From IMG/VR virus record IMGVR_UViG_3300029319_000314, positions 1 through 30,139 of that record: a stretch of 30,139 bases of DNA; one strand, 5' to 3'. Origin of the DNA: a virus. Numbering within the stretch: position 1 is the stretch's first letter; each line of letters begins with the position of its first letter. Under the pieces are notes generated by a model. That model had not been told where the DNA came from and searched no databases. It saw nothing but the letters and a program-made list of their open reading frames with translations. Positions 15,779-21,415 of this stretch are shown piece by piece. A program made the translations under genes and the position numbers.

Positions 15779-16145
15779 CGACCGTCTCCAGGGTGACTTC
15801 GATGCGTGGATTTTTGCGGTCGAGGACAAATACATCTTCAAAGCCAGCGATGTATTTCGGAGAGTCATCGGGGATCACACCGGCCTGTACCAGGCCGTCC
15901 AATACATACTTGGTTGCCACGCCGCGCAGGTTGTCGGGGTCACGACGTAGATCCTTCATATACCAGAAAAACCGCAGACGCACTGGAGGAGTATGCGCCC
16001 GCAGTTTACCGGCTTTGGCTTCGGCCCACACGCGATGGGTCCAATCTCGTTTCTCCTTCGCGTAGAGGGACCAGTGCCGCTTGGCGTTATTGAGGCTCGT
16101 ATTCACAGCGGGCCAATCACCCTTCAGAACTATCGTCTGCTTCAT
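15768..16145 (-). CDS. rusA: RusA-family Holliday junction resolvase
   Basis: A 125-residue protein of normal RusA length (about 120). RusA dimers cut four-way DNA junctions made during phage recombination or replication. The family signature is clear: Asp69 and Asp71-Asn72 in RRDPDNLRG, Asp83 in VLDGLVQAGVIPDD, and Asp93-Asp94. These are the metal-binding acidic residues. Other family features are WPAVNTSLNNAKRHW near the start and a final beta region (RIEVTLETV). ATG 16145 lies within the end of the upstream HTH gene (29-base overlap). Phages often carry rusA with SSB and loader genes, as here. Confidence 0.93.
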   Translation of the reverse strand: MKQTIVLKGDWPAVNTSLNNAKRHWSLYAKEKRDWTHRVWAEAKAGKLRAHTPPVRLRFFWYMKDLRRDPDNLRGVATKYVLDGLVQAGVIPDDSPKYIAGFEDVFVLDRKNPRIEVTLETVDEV

Positions 16146-16347
16146 ATTCGCGTATCTCAGACTCGTAGCGGCTGATCTCAGCCCTGTGGATGCGCACGAG
16201 TTTTCGGGCCATGCGGTGGGCCGTTAGTTCTTTTGCCTTCAGCATCCTCCAAACCTGGCGCTCACTGATGCCGAGCCGCAGCGCAACCTCGGTCACGCTA
16301 TACCACTCGCGCTGTATGGGCTCCAGGGTGGGGCGTTCCCCGGCCAT
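16117..16347 (-). CDS. Small HTH_17 / excisionase-type DNA-binding protein
   Basis: A 76-residue protein starting at the ATG that shares one base with the preceding stop (TAATG). Residues 15-55 (EWYSVTEVALRLGISERQVW, then RMLKAKELTAHRMARKLVRI) are a MerR-like winged helix of the HTH_17 family, and a charged tail follows. Its fold resembles the excisionase candidate at 12681, but it lies between the SSB-like and RusA genes. A replication or transcription accessory factor is more likely than a second excisionase. It overlaps rusA by 29 bases. Confidence 0.8.
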   Translation of the reverse strand: MAGERPTLEPIQREWYSVTEVALRLGISERQVWRMLKAKELTAHRMARKLVRIHRAEISRYESEIREYEADDSSEG

Positions 16348-17063
16348 TAGAAGGGCACCTCCTCCTCCTCGGCTACGACCTCGCCGTCCATGACATCGAC
16401 CACGGTGCCCAGCGCATCCTCAAAAGCGCTCTTCGGCAGATCCATGGACTGGATGAACAGCGTGGTGGCGCTATTGCGGACATTCGTCCAGTAGTCGTTG
16501 TCGGGCTCCCAGCTCTCTCCTAAGCCCCGTGAGTAGGTTTCGTTCCACAACGACATGGATGCGCCCAGGGCCCAGCCGTAGCGGTCCTTGAGGTCGCCAG
16601 GGCGCATGGTGGATAATGTGACCGGCTTCTTGGCCTGGCCGTTGTCGCTGCGGCTCTGGGGCTGCTTGGCAGGCGTCTCGGCTTTAGCCTTTTTCGGCTT
16701 GCTCTGCTTGGGGGCGGGTGCATCGAAGTCGGGCATCTCCAGCGTGACCCAGCCGCCATCCTCATCCGACCACGTCGCCAGCTCAGGTCCCTTGCTCAGG
16801 TCGCCTTCGTCGTCCTCGTCTACGGTGATCTCGTAGCGGTTCGCGTTGAGGCGCTCTATCGTGCAGCCGCCATTAGCGCCGGGCCAGTTTTCGACCAGGG
16901 CCTGGAGGAAGGGGAGTTCGCCCCAGATCTTTTCCTTGCGGCCATCGACCAGGCAGTCGAGGCTGTAATACACGCCATCACCGCGCTGGCTATCCTTCTG
17001 CTTGATGCTTCCGTACTGGTTCACTACGATTGAGATCTCTTGGTTGTCCTTCAGACCAGGCAT
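16347..17063 (-). CDS. SSB-like protein with acidic C-terminal tip (candidate)
   Basis: A 238-residue protein. ATG 17063 is chosen for its GGGAG site and its one-base overlap with the upstream tiny gene; ten upstream codons are dropped. Residues 8-82 (ISIVVNQYGSIKQKDSQRGD, VYYSLDCLVDGRKEKIWGEL, CTIERLNANRYEITV) have a beta-barrel rhythm compatible with an OB fold. A linker rich in Pro, Lys, Ala and Gln (about 113-150) leads to a helical domain (about 155-225) with conserved-looking Trp and Asn residues. The chain ends in AEEEEVPF. An acidic tail ending in Pro-Phe is the hallmark by which bacterial and phage SSBs recruit partner proteins. The SSB call rests on that tail and on the context; the extra C-terminal helical domain is atypical. 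Confidence 0.6.
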   Translation of the reverse strand: MPGLKDNQEISIVVNQYGSIKQKDSQRGDGVYYSLDCLVDGRKEKIWGELPFLQALVENWPGANGGCTIERLNANRYEITVDEDDEGDLSKGPELATWSDEDGGWVTLEMPDFDAPAPKQSKPKKAKAETPAKQPQSRSDNGQAKKPVTLSTMRPGDLKDRYGWALGASMSLWNETYSRGLGESWEPDNDYWTNVRNSATTLFIQSMDLPKSAFEDALGTVVDVMDGEVVAEEEEVPF

Positions 17064-17161
17064 TACAGTCTCCCGTGGTATAGGGCGAGGCACAGGTGCC
17101 CGCCAACATAGAAAAAGGTGAATAGCAGCAGGGCGTAGACGGCCTTATCGACTCGGGACAT
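17063..17161 (-). CDS. 32-residue membrane peptide
   Basis: A very short gene with strong signals: GGGAGG eight bases before ATG 17161 and a TAATG junction with the SSB-like gene. The peptide is MSRVDKA then VYALLLFTFFYVGGHLCLALY and a basic end (HGRL), so one membrane helix (about residues 8-28) with a short charged N terminus. It overlaps the end of the upstream 64-residue gene by 17 bases. No family is known to me. It might act on the host membrane or serve as a leader peptide for the SSB-like gene. Confidence 0.6.
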   Translation of the reverse strand: MSRVDKAVYALLLFTFFYVGGHLCLALYHGRL

Positions 17162-17339
17162 GGCGATGCCTCCCAATGTTGGTTGTGGGCCGTTCTGGGA
17201 TGTTCTGGGGGGCGTAGAGCTTGCTGATCCGCAATCCACGCAATACGAGGCGTCCGTCGTCCGACAGAGTGCTAGTAGAGGTGCTACTGGAGTGGTATTT
17301 CTGATTGCGGAAATGCTGCGAGGATGCTACATTATGCAT
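17145..17339 (-). CDS. Small hypothetical protein, first gene of the int/replication operon
   Basis: A 64-residue protein. ATG 17339 is picked because a near-perfect AAGGAGG lies eight bases upstream; a TTG two codons earlier has worse spacing. The protein is basic, with a Ser/Thr run (HSSSTSTSTLSDDGRL) and an Arg/His-rich end (TNIGRHRHVPSR). No domain is recognised. It is the first reading frame after the leader at 17340-17460, which carries the shared TAGCAG hairpin and CCACCCTATCC box. It could be a true early protein or a leader peptide. Confidence 0.5.
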   Translation of the reverse strand: MHNVASSQHFRNQKYHSSSTSTSTLSDDGRLVLRGLRISKLYAPQNIPERPTTNIGRHRHVPSR

Positions 17340-17384
17340 GCACAAAGCCTCCTTGTTTACGAGCCTTAAAACTCGTTGACATAC

Positions 17385-17444
17385 CCCTGGGATAGGGTGG
17401 GTTTTGTTGTTTTAGCCTGGCGGGGGCTGCTACCCCTGCCGGGC
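17385..17444 (-). promoter_or_regulatory. Leader element B: TAGCAG-loop hairpin plus CCACCCTATCC box
   Basis: Read leftward, a 12-base-pair stem (17415-17426 with 17433-17444, two wobbles) closes the six-base loop TAGCAG. It is followed 14 bases later by CCACCCTATCCCAGG (down to 17388). The same loop and box occur in the leaders at 21091-21129 and 21487-21515. It lies just before the int/replication operon. No convincing sigma70 -10/-35 pair was found for that operon here. Confidence 0.5.
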
Positions 17445-17453
17445 GTTTTTTTT
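17415..17453 (+). terminator. Rho-independent terminator, rightward sense
   Basis: GCCTGGCGGGGG at 17415-17426 pairs with CCCCTGCCGGGC at 17433-17444 over a six-base loop. Eight T residues follow at 17446-17453. On the plus strand this is a textbook intrinsic terminator and would stop transcripts running against the leftward operons. Read leftward, the same hairpin lacks a T-run, so it may only pause the repressor transcript. Confidence 0.75.
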
Positions 17454-17461
17454 GCTATTCG

Positions 17462-18220
17462 CTATCGAATTGGCGCTGCTTGGTCAAATATGTTTGATCC
17501 GGTGCCGTGCTGATACGTCACCGTGCCTGCGCCAGGCACCCAATTATGATGGGTTATTGTCGGTGTGATCTTTGCTTCGACGATGTCTTTGATATTGTGG
17601 CCCAGGCCCAGCACCGAAGCGCTCTCGTATCTCGTGTACCCAGAGTCGCGGTAATAGTAGCATACGGTCGATACGAGCAGTAGGCTACCGGAGATAATCT
17701 TTGCGCTCACGGGGTGGAATGAGGTCTTTTCAGCCACCTCATAATTAATTTTCCATTCGTCTTGGGCGCTTAAGCCCCAGGCGTCGTGGCCGTTTTCTCG
17801 CTTCGAAGCCACCCTAATCAGAGTCATCCCATTAAACGGCTCTACCTTTGGATCAAAGCCCGTGCAGAAATACGTACTAGCAAGGTACGGCCGCATCTTC
17901 TCATAACCGGCCTGCCCGGCGTACAGTGTCTTGCCCCACAGCAGCAGCAGGTCGTTAATGGCCGTGACGGGCGTCAAATTAACGTCGTCTACTACGGTCG
18001 GCTTGCTATCCACGATCCAAGCGGGGCTCAGGGAGAGGCCAGCGGCGATTTTGTCGATTGTGTCAGAGCTGATATTTGCCTCGTCATTCGACATAAATCG
18101 GTGCAGAGTTGAATACCCAATGTCGCACTTACGGGCTACTTCTTTAAGGGATGTCTGGTGCGACAATACGTAGGCTTCCAGATTTTCTCTCACGGCAATC
18201 GCGGTAGGTGTGCGCGGCAT
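17462..18220 (-). CDS. Repressor-like HTH regulator
   Basis: A 252-residue protein with GGAGGAG before ATG 18220. Residues 14-60 (EAYVLSHQTSLKEVARKCDI then GYSTLHRFMSNDE) form a lambda-repressor/Cro-type HTH. After that (DTIDKIAAGLSLSPAWIVDS) the helical domain closes. The C-terminal 180 residues look globular, with many aromatics and beta character (ISGSLLLVSTVCYYYRDSGY). They do not show the Ser/Lys pair of a LexA/S24 autopeptidase that I could recognise. It sits apart from the early operon, with its own promoter at 18573-18601 and a terminator upstream. By place and size it is the best candidate for the lysogeny repressor; induction may not be by RecA-style cleavage. Confidence 0.75.
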   Translation of the reverse strand: MPRTPTAIAVRENLEAYVLSHQTSLKEVARKCDIGYSTLHRFMSNDEANISSDTIDKIAAGLSLSPAWIVDSKPTVVDDVNLTPVTAINDLLLLWGKTLYAGQAGYEKMRPYLASTYFCTGFDPKVEPFNGMTLIRVASKRENGHDAWGLSAQDEWKINYEVAEKTSFHPVSAKIISGSLLLVSTVCYYYRDSGYTRYESASVLGLGHNIKDIVEAKITPTITHHNWVPGAGTVTYQHGTGSNIFDQAAPIR

Positions 18221-18572
18221 TTTTACTCCTCCAGGGGTCGTGGGGTAGGGGAAATATATTGCCTGCGGTTCTGAGGCGCAACCGAAAAAATGACACTTAA
18301 GTGTAACTCAATCCGTCGAAGTGTATTTTCATAGTGACCGCAATCAAGTATTTTGGATTCGTTATCGCGCACTTTTGCCCCAGAATTGGGGCTATATACG
18401 CTGTATTTCCCATACAGGGCCCGAATCTTTGCGCCGTAACGCATTGCATAAATAAGTGAAGTCCAAGATCTGGCGTAGTGACAATCCAATGTTTGACAAT
18501 TTTGACCCGTGAAAAAAATGTCAATCCAATAAAATGGATGGGAATTATACTGCCCTTATGGGCACCTCGTAT
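18221..18572. promoter_or_regulatory. Long repressor leader with operator-like repeats
   Basis: About 345 bases separate the repressor promoter from its start codon. They hold a perfect 12-base palindrome ACACTTAAGTGT at 18293-18304, two CAATCCAAT boxes exactly 40 bases apart (18482-18490 and 18522-18530), clustered TTGAC motifs in both orientations (18493-18521), and a TGCCC-TTAT-GGGCA inverted repeat at 18551-18564. An 88-codon leftward frame (18223-18489, TTG start) ends two bases before the repressor. It has no ribosome site, so I do not call it a gene. Confidence 0.5.
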
Positions 18573-18601
18573 ACTATACAGGCCGTATCGTTGGATGTCA
18601 A
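18573..18601 (-). promoter_or_regulatory. Leftward sigma70-type promoter for the repressor
   Basis: Read leftward, TTGACA (18601-18596), a 17-base spacer and TATAGT (18578-18573) make a near-consensus promoter. An 11-base palindrome GTATACTATAC (18569-18579) covers the -10, so a bound regulator would block it. It lies between the terminator at 18645 and the repressor gene. Confidence 0.75.
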
Positions 18602-18644
18602 CTATTAGTTTAAAAGTTTTTGATTAAGCTGGTCGCCCGCCCAC

Positions 18645-18681
18645 AAAAATGCGCCAGGCCCCCACCTCCAGGGCCCGGCGC
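18645..18681 (-). terminator. Leftward terminator of the early operon
   Basis: Read leftward, GCGCCGGGCCC (18681-18671) pairs with GGGGCCTGGCGC (18662-18651) with one wobble and is followed by ATTTTT (18650-18645). It stands 28 bases after the stop of the XRE gene, so it would end the operon that starts at the promoter near 21150 and insulate the repressor unit. Confidence 0.75.
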
Positions 18682-18709
18682 TGCTTTTCGGAACTGCGTT
18701 TAAACGCTC

Positions 18710-18907
18710 TTACTCTTTTTGCTTGTTCTGCATACGGCTCCGCTTCCGATCCAGCTCGGCCAGGGCTCTAAGCGCCAGGGTCGAGGGCTTCATCTTGCCT
18801 GCCTCCCAGCGCGAGACGGTATTCCAGAAAACGCCGATCGCCTCGCCCAGCTCGGCCTGGGTAAGCCCCAGCCGCAGCCGCAGGGCCTTGATCTCCTCGC
18901 CGGTCAA
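18710..18907 (-). CDS. XRE-family Cro-like regulator
   Basis: A 65-residue protein that is almost all HTH_3: EEIKALRLRLGLTQAELGEA, IGVFWNTVSRWEAGKMKPST, then LALRALAELDRK and a basic end. I chose TTG 18907, which overlaps the upstream stop (TTGA) and has GGAAG seven bases before it; a TTG at 18922 would add five residues but has no ribosome site. It is the last gene of the leftward early operon, and a terminator follows. A small single-HTH protein opposite a larger repressor is the usual Cro/CI arrangement. The likely targets are the palindromes in the 21140-21474 divergent promoters. Confidence 0.85.
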   Translation of the reverse strand: MTGEEIKALRLRLGLTQAELGEAIGVFWNTVSRWEAGKMKPSTLALRALAELDRKRSRMQNKQKE

Positions 18908-19056
18908 TTCTGATTCTTCCAAGTTTTGGCATCATCAGCAGACTCAAATACCCACCATCCACCTTCGGCCTCAACGATCTCTGCGGCCCAGGGATATACT
19001 TCTTGTATCATGTCCTCGTCGTCATAATCGTGTTCGTCAGCGAATGCGGTTCTCAT
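18904..19056 (-). CDS. 50-residue acidic hypothetical protein
   Basis: ATG 19056 follows an AGGAGGAGGAA run, part of the Glu codons ending the upstream gene, and one base separates the two genes. The protein is very acidic at first (ADEHDYDDEDMIQEVY) and ends WWVFESADDAKTWKNQN, with several Trp. The pattern recalls small phage proteins that fold around aromatics, but no family is recognised. An upstream in-frame region to 19167 is not used because it overlaps the neighbour and lacks a ribosome site. Confidence 0.6.
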   Translation of the reverse strand: MRTAFADEHDYDDEDMIQEVYPWAAEIVEAEGGWWVFESADDAKTWKNQN

Positions 19057-19057
19057 T

Positions 19058-19312
19058 TCATTCCTCCTCCTCGTCAGGCGTAATCGCATCGATGTAGGCA
19101 TCGTGGATTGCCAGGTGCATAGTGTAGTGGGCCTGGGCCTTGCCGAGGTCATTGGTCTTAATCGCAATCAGGCTGCACTCGGCAAGGGCGTAGGCCAGGT
19201 TGAACAGCTTCTCTTCGGGCTCTGCGGCCTGGACATCGGGATCCTCGCTGTATTGCTGCAGGGCCGTGATGATCGCGTCCCGGGCCGGGTCTAGGATATT
19301 GGTGTCGGCCAT
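19058..19312 (-). CDS. Hypothetical helical protein
   Basis: An 84-residue protein with AGAGGAG before ATG 19312. It is helical, with Ala, Leu and Glu (PEEKLFNLAYALAECSLIAI, then QAHYTMHLAIHDAYIDAITP), and ends in four Glu. There is no membrane segment. It lies two bases downstream of the basic 114-residue gene in the early leftward operon. The function is unknown. Confidence 0.65.
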   Translation of the reverse strand: MADTNILDPARDAIITALQQYSEDPDVQAAEPEEKLFNLAYALAECSLIAIKTNDLGKAQAHYTMHLAIHDAYIDAITPDEEEE

Positions 19313-19314
19313 GG

Positions 19315-19659
19315 CTATTGCTCCTCTGCTGTGTCAAGGTGTTCTGCCTTAAACTGCGTCCATGCCTGCTGCTTGCCCGATTCGCGCTGCTGCTCAGGCC
19401 ATTGATCGAAGGATTTGCAATGATTAAATAGCCAGAGGCGCGTTAGTTCAAATGCTGCATCAGATGCGACGGCATTTTCTTTTGTTTGCCAAACTCTTAT
19501 GCGCCAGTGGCCACACAGATTATTGCACCACTCAACGTGCCGCTTGTAGTGCGAAAATTTTTTCTGCAATAGATCTACAAACTCCCGCCTATCTATGCTT
19601 TGGTTCCTTTTTTTATTCCTCTTCGCGCTGCGTCTGTCTATCAGCACTTTGTTGGCCAT
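19315..19659 (-). CDS. Basic early protein with Arg-rich N terminus
   Basis: A 114-residue protein with a strong AGGAGG site before ATG 19659. The first 26 residues are very basic (DRRSAKRNKKRNQSIDRREF). The middle has aromatic and Cys residues (VEWCNNLCGHWRIRVWQTKE) and the end is polar (AEHLDTAEEQ). Arg-rich N termini of this kind bind RNA hairpins in lambdoid N antiterminators, and the window has repeated leader hairpins. A link is an attractive guess without direct support. No family is recognised. It is an early gene in the operon starting at the 21140-21168 promoter. Confidence 0.65.
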   Translation of the reverse strand: MANKVLIDRRSAKRNKKRNQSIDRREFVDLLQKKFSHYKRHVEWCNNLCGHWRIRVWQTKENAVASDAAFELTRLWLFNHCKSFDQWPEQQRESGKQQAWTQFKAEHLDTAEEQ

Positions 19660-19731
19660 GGCTAATCCTCCTGGGGTATGCGGGTTATGATAGGGTATAG
19701 GAATCTCATTGTCTACTGGCCGTGGAAGGCA

Positions 19732-20127
19732 TTACGGTAGCGGATTAGCGATAGTTCTGGACGCCAGCAAGGACGACGAGTCTTTGGGCTCAATGGGCAA
19801 TGCCTTCAATTCGGCGTCGTGTTCGCCCAAGAATTCCTCTATCTCTTCCACTTCTTCTAGGTCGATGTCGGCGTAGCTATCGGTCCAGCGAAGGTAGGCG
19901 AGGCCTGCAGGGCTAGCCTGCCAAAATTCATTTCGCTCTTCATAGTAGTCTTCTTGCTCCGAAACAATCTCTTCGCATAAGCTATTTGCGCTCTGCAAAA
20001 GCTCATTGTAAGCAAGAACGGCGTCGTTGTAGGCCATCGATGCGTCGTGCAATACGACTTGCTGATCGTCAAGCTTGCTGGCGATGTCCCACAATCGCTG
20101 GCGACGTGATACGGATACGCATTTCAT
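19732..20127 (-). CDS. Acidic coiled-coil early protein
   Basis: A 131-residue protein with AGAGGAG before ATG 20127. A basic start (MKCVSVSRRQRLWDIASKLD) leads into a long helical, acidic body (LCEEIVSEQEDYYEERNEFW, then ADIDLEEVEEIEEFLGEHD). The chain ends in a Ser/Pro-rich tail. Such small acidic proteins are common in phage early operons, where some mimic DNA or inhibit host enzymes, but nothing specific is visible here. It follows the hairpin region at 20159-20273. Confidence 0.65.
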   Translation of the reverse strand: MKCVSVSRRQRLWDIASKLDDQQVVLHDASMAYNDAVLAYNELLQSANSLCEEIVSEQEDYYEERNEFWQASPAGLAYLRWTDSYADIDLEEVEEIEEFLGEHDAELKALPIEPKDSSSLLASRTIANPLP

Positions 20128-20158
20128 GGGTAATTCTCCTCTGGGATATGGTTTATTG

Positions 20159-20273
20159 CCAGGCCCAGAGCGGCTGCCCTGGGCCTGGGATGGGGCGCTG
20201 GTGCAGCGGAGTGCGAGTCATTGGATACCATGCCGGTAATCAACCGGGCGCTCTCCTCGGCGCACTCCGCTGC
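20159..20273 (-). ncRNA. Structured intergenic RNA with stacked hairpins (candidate)
   Basis: In the 160-base gap of the leftward operon there are two perfect inverted repeats. One is CCAGGCCCAG (20159-20168) with CTGGGCCTGG (20179-20188) over a ten-base loop. The other is GCAGCGGAGTGCG (20203-20215) with CGCACTCCGCTGC (20261-20273). A nested CCGGT/ACCGG pair (20233-20237, 20243-20247) lies inside the second. No T-run follows, so this is not a simple terminator. It could be a processing site, a translational switch or a small RNA. Confidence 0.45.
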
Positions 20274-20287
20274 TCATGGTCATCAGC

Positions 20288-20500
20288 TTACTCGTGGGAC
20301 CGTTCTATGGTTGCTCTAATGTCGTTCATCCACGGCCAAAGCATTTTCACAATGCCCTCAATCTGCACCGCTGTGTAGCCGTGCCCGCCAAGGATCGCCA
20401 AGGCTGGAGTGTCTTCTGGCAGGTCGCCATCGATTATGTATGTGACCCGTCCTCGCTTGGCTATCGAATCGTCCTTGGTTTCGTATCCAATTATTTTCAT
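20288..20500 (-). CDS. Hypothetical early protein
   Basis: A 70-residue protein (MKIIGYETKDDSIAKRGRVT onward). ATG 20500 is two bases after the upstream stop and has GAGGAG eight bases before it; the longer frame to 20551 lies inside the SprT gene. The protein is mixed alpha/beta (VTYIIDGDLPEDTPALAILG, then GIVKMLWPWMNDIRATIERS) and ends SHE. No family is recognised. Confidence 0.65.
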   Translation of the reverse strand: MKIIGYETKDDSIAKRGRVTYIIDGDLPEDTPALAILGGHGYTAVQIEGIVKMLWPWMNDIRATIERSHE

Positions 20501-20501
20501 C

Positions 20502-21083
20502 CTAGCACTCCTCCATGGGGATCTCGTCCAGCGGGCAGATCGGGGTGCCAAACTCTAAGTATTTGCGCGTGGTGCGGACGGTGTATCCGCAGTCCAGGCA
20601 CTGGCACTTGATCAATCGGGTGGACTGCTTCTTGGCTCCGCTGCGGGCCATCAGCGTCGCGTGGGGGTAATCGCCCAGCGCATCGATCATCGGCTGCACG
20701 TCGCGTTTAAACGCTTCCGACTCTGTCGTGGCCGTCATCTTGCCCTCCAGCCCAATCGCCAGGGCGCACTTGCGGAAGGGCCCCTTGTGGCCGCAGGCCA
20801 GGCCGACCGTGGCGTGGATCAGCTCGTGCGCCAGGACACCGGCAACCCGCATCGAATCCTCCAGGGTGGGGCTGATGAAGATCTCAAACGTCTCGTCGCC
20901 GCTGCACTGATTCGACCAGCATTCCCCGATGCGCCGGGCCTTGCGGCTCAAAGCGCTTTGGGACGGGAAGCCGCAGCTCACGCGCACATTGTCGGGGATG
21001 GTGTAGCCCTGGTCCGTGAAGTGGGGCCTGAGCTGGTCGGTCATCTCAGCTAGCCAGGCTTCGCGTTTGGCGGGTGTGGCCAT
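20502..21083 (-). CDS. SprT-like zinc metalloprotease-domain protein
   Basis: A 193-residue protein, first in the leftward early operon. ATG 21083 is set by CCCAGGAGG just upstream; the longer frame to 21134 overlaps the leader hairpin. The HExxH zinc site is HELIH at 86-90, with a further His at 99 (ACGHKGPF). The helix GPFRKCALAIGLEGKMT is typical of SprT/Spartan domains. A C-terminal zinc ribbon uses Cys160, Cys162, Cys165 and Cys183 (IKCQCLDCGYTVRTTRKY, then GTPICPL). Eukaryotic SPRTN cleaves DNA-protein crosslinks. Phage members are common but mostly of unknown role, perhaps removing host or phage proteins from DNA. Confidence 0.85.
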   Translation of the reverse strand: MATPAKREAWLAEMTDQLRPHFTDQGYTIPDNVRVSCGFPSQSALSRKARRIGECWSNQCSGDETFEIFISPTLEDSMRVAGVLAHELIHATVGLACGHKGPFRKCALAIGLEGKMTATTESEAFKRDVQPMIDALGDYPHATLMARSGAKKQSTRLIKCQCLDCGYTVRTTRKYLEFGTPICPLDEIPMEEC

Positions 21084-21090
21084 GTGATAT

Positions 21091-21129
21091 CCTCCTGGGA
21101 TAGGGTGGGGTATGAGGGCTGCTACCCTC
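21091..21129 (-). promoter_or_regulatory. Leader element A: TAGCAG-loop hairpin plus CCACCCTATCC box
   Basis: Read leftward, just after the promoter, GAGGG (21129-21125), the loop TAGCAG and CCCTC (21118-21114) form a short hairpin. Five bases later comes CCACCCTATCCCAGGAGG (21108-21091), which includes the ribosome site of the SprT gene. The loop and box match the elements at 17385-17444 and 21487-21515. Confidence 0.55.
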
Positions 21130-21139
21130 GACACACTTC

Positions 21140-21168
21140 AATATAGCGTGCGCTATACGAGATGTCAA
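21140..21168 (-). promoter_or_regulatory. Leftward early promoter with internal operator palindrome
   Basis: Read leftward, TTGACA (21168-21163), a 17-base spacer and TATATT (21145-21140) form a near-consensus sigma70 promoter for the SprT-to-XRE operon. The spacer and -10 are covered by TATAGCG-TG-CGCTATA (21143-21158), two 7-base arms around two central bases. This is a typical place for a repressor to act. Confidence 0.85.
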
Positions 21169-21188
21169 GCCCTAATTTAATTTTTCTG

Positions 21189-21244
21189 CAATCGCCAATC
21201 GCCAATCCGCAATCGCCAATCCGCAATCCGCAATCCGCAATCGA
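21189..21244 (+). repeat. Eight tandem 7-bp iterons CAATCSS
   Basis: CAATC begins at 21189, 21196, 21203, 21210, 21217, 21224, 21231 and 21238, exactly seven bases apart. The two following bases are GC, CG or, in the last copy, GA. AT-rich sequence lies on both sides. Short tandem iterons between divergent promoters suit an initiator-binding origin or a cooperative regulator site. Confidence 0.9.
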
Positions 21245-21250
21245 TAATCT

Positions 21251-21314
21251 TATATACGTGCGCGTGCGTGTGCATGTGCGTGTGTGCGCGTATGTATGCG
21301 CGTGTGCGTGTGCA
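21251..21314. repeat. 64-bp perfect alternating pyrimidine-purine tract
   Basis: Every base from 21251 to 21314 alternates pyrimidine and purine. It is mainly TG and CG steps with a few TA and CA. Such tracts can adopt left-handed Z-DNA under negative supercoiling. It lies directly next to the iterons. A leftward open frame across it (to 21534) is low complexity and not coding. Confidence 0.9.
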
Positions 21315-21318
21315 ATAT

Positions 21319-21415
21319 AGGCCAGGGCAGGGCAGGCCAGGGCAGGCCAGGGCCAGGGCCAGGGCCTGCAGGCCTGGGGCCTGGGGCCTGGGCTCGGGCT
21401 GCAGGTGGGGGTCTG
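21319..21415 (+). repeat. GC-rich CAGGGC/GGCCTGGG repeat tract
   Basis: A run of overlapping GGCCAGGGCA, CAGGGC and GGGCCTG units covers this stretch, strongly G-rich on the plus strand, with two CTGCAGG palindromes. It separates the alternating tract from an A-rich stretch and the rightward promoter. It may form G-rich secondary structure. No gene is seen. Confidence 0.8.

Noticed and set aside
17376-17404. Rightward promoter from TTGACA at 17376
   Set aside because: No acceptable -10 lies at 16-19 bases; the nearest TAGGGT is only 11 bases away.
18223-18489. 88-codon leader frame before the repressor
   Set aside because: It has a TTG start, no Shine-Dalgarno site, and palindromes within it; it ends just before the repressor but lacks positive coding evidence.
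21189-21244. Possible CRISPR-like repeat array
   Set aside because: The repeats are 7 bases long and directly abutting, with no spacers and no cas genes nearby; they are iterons.
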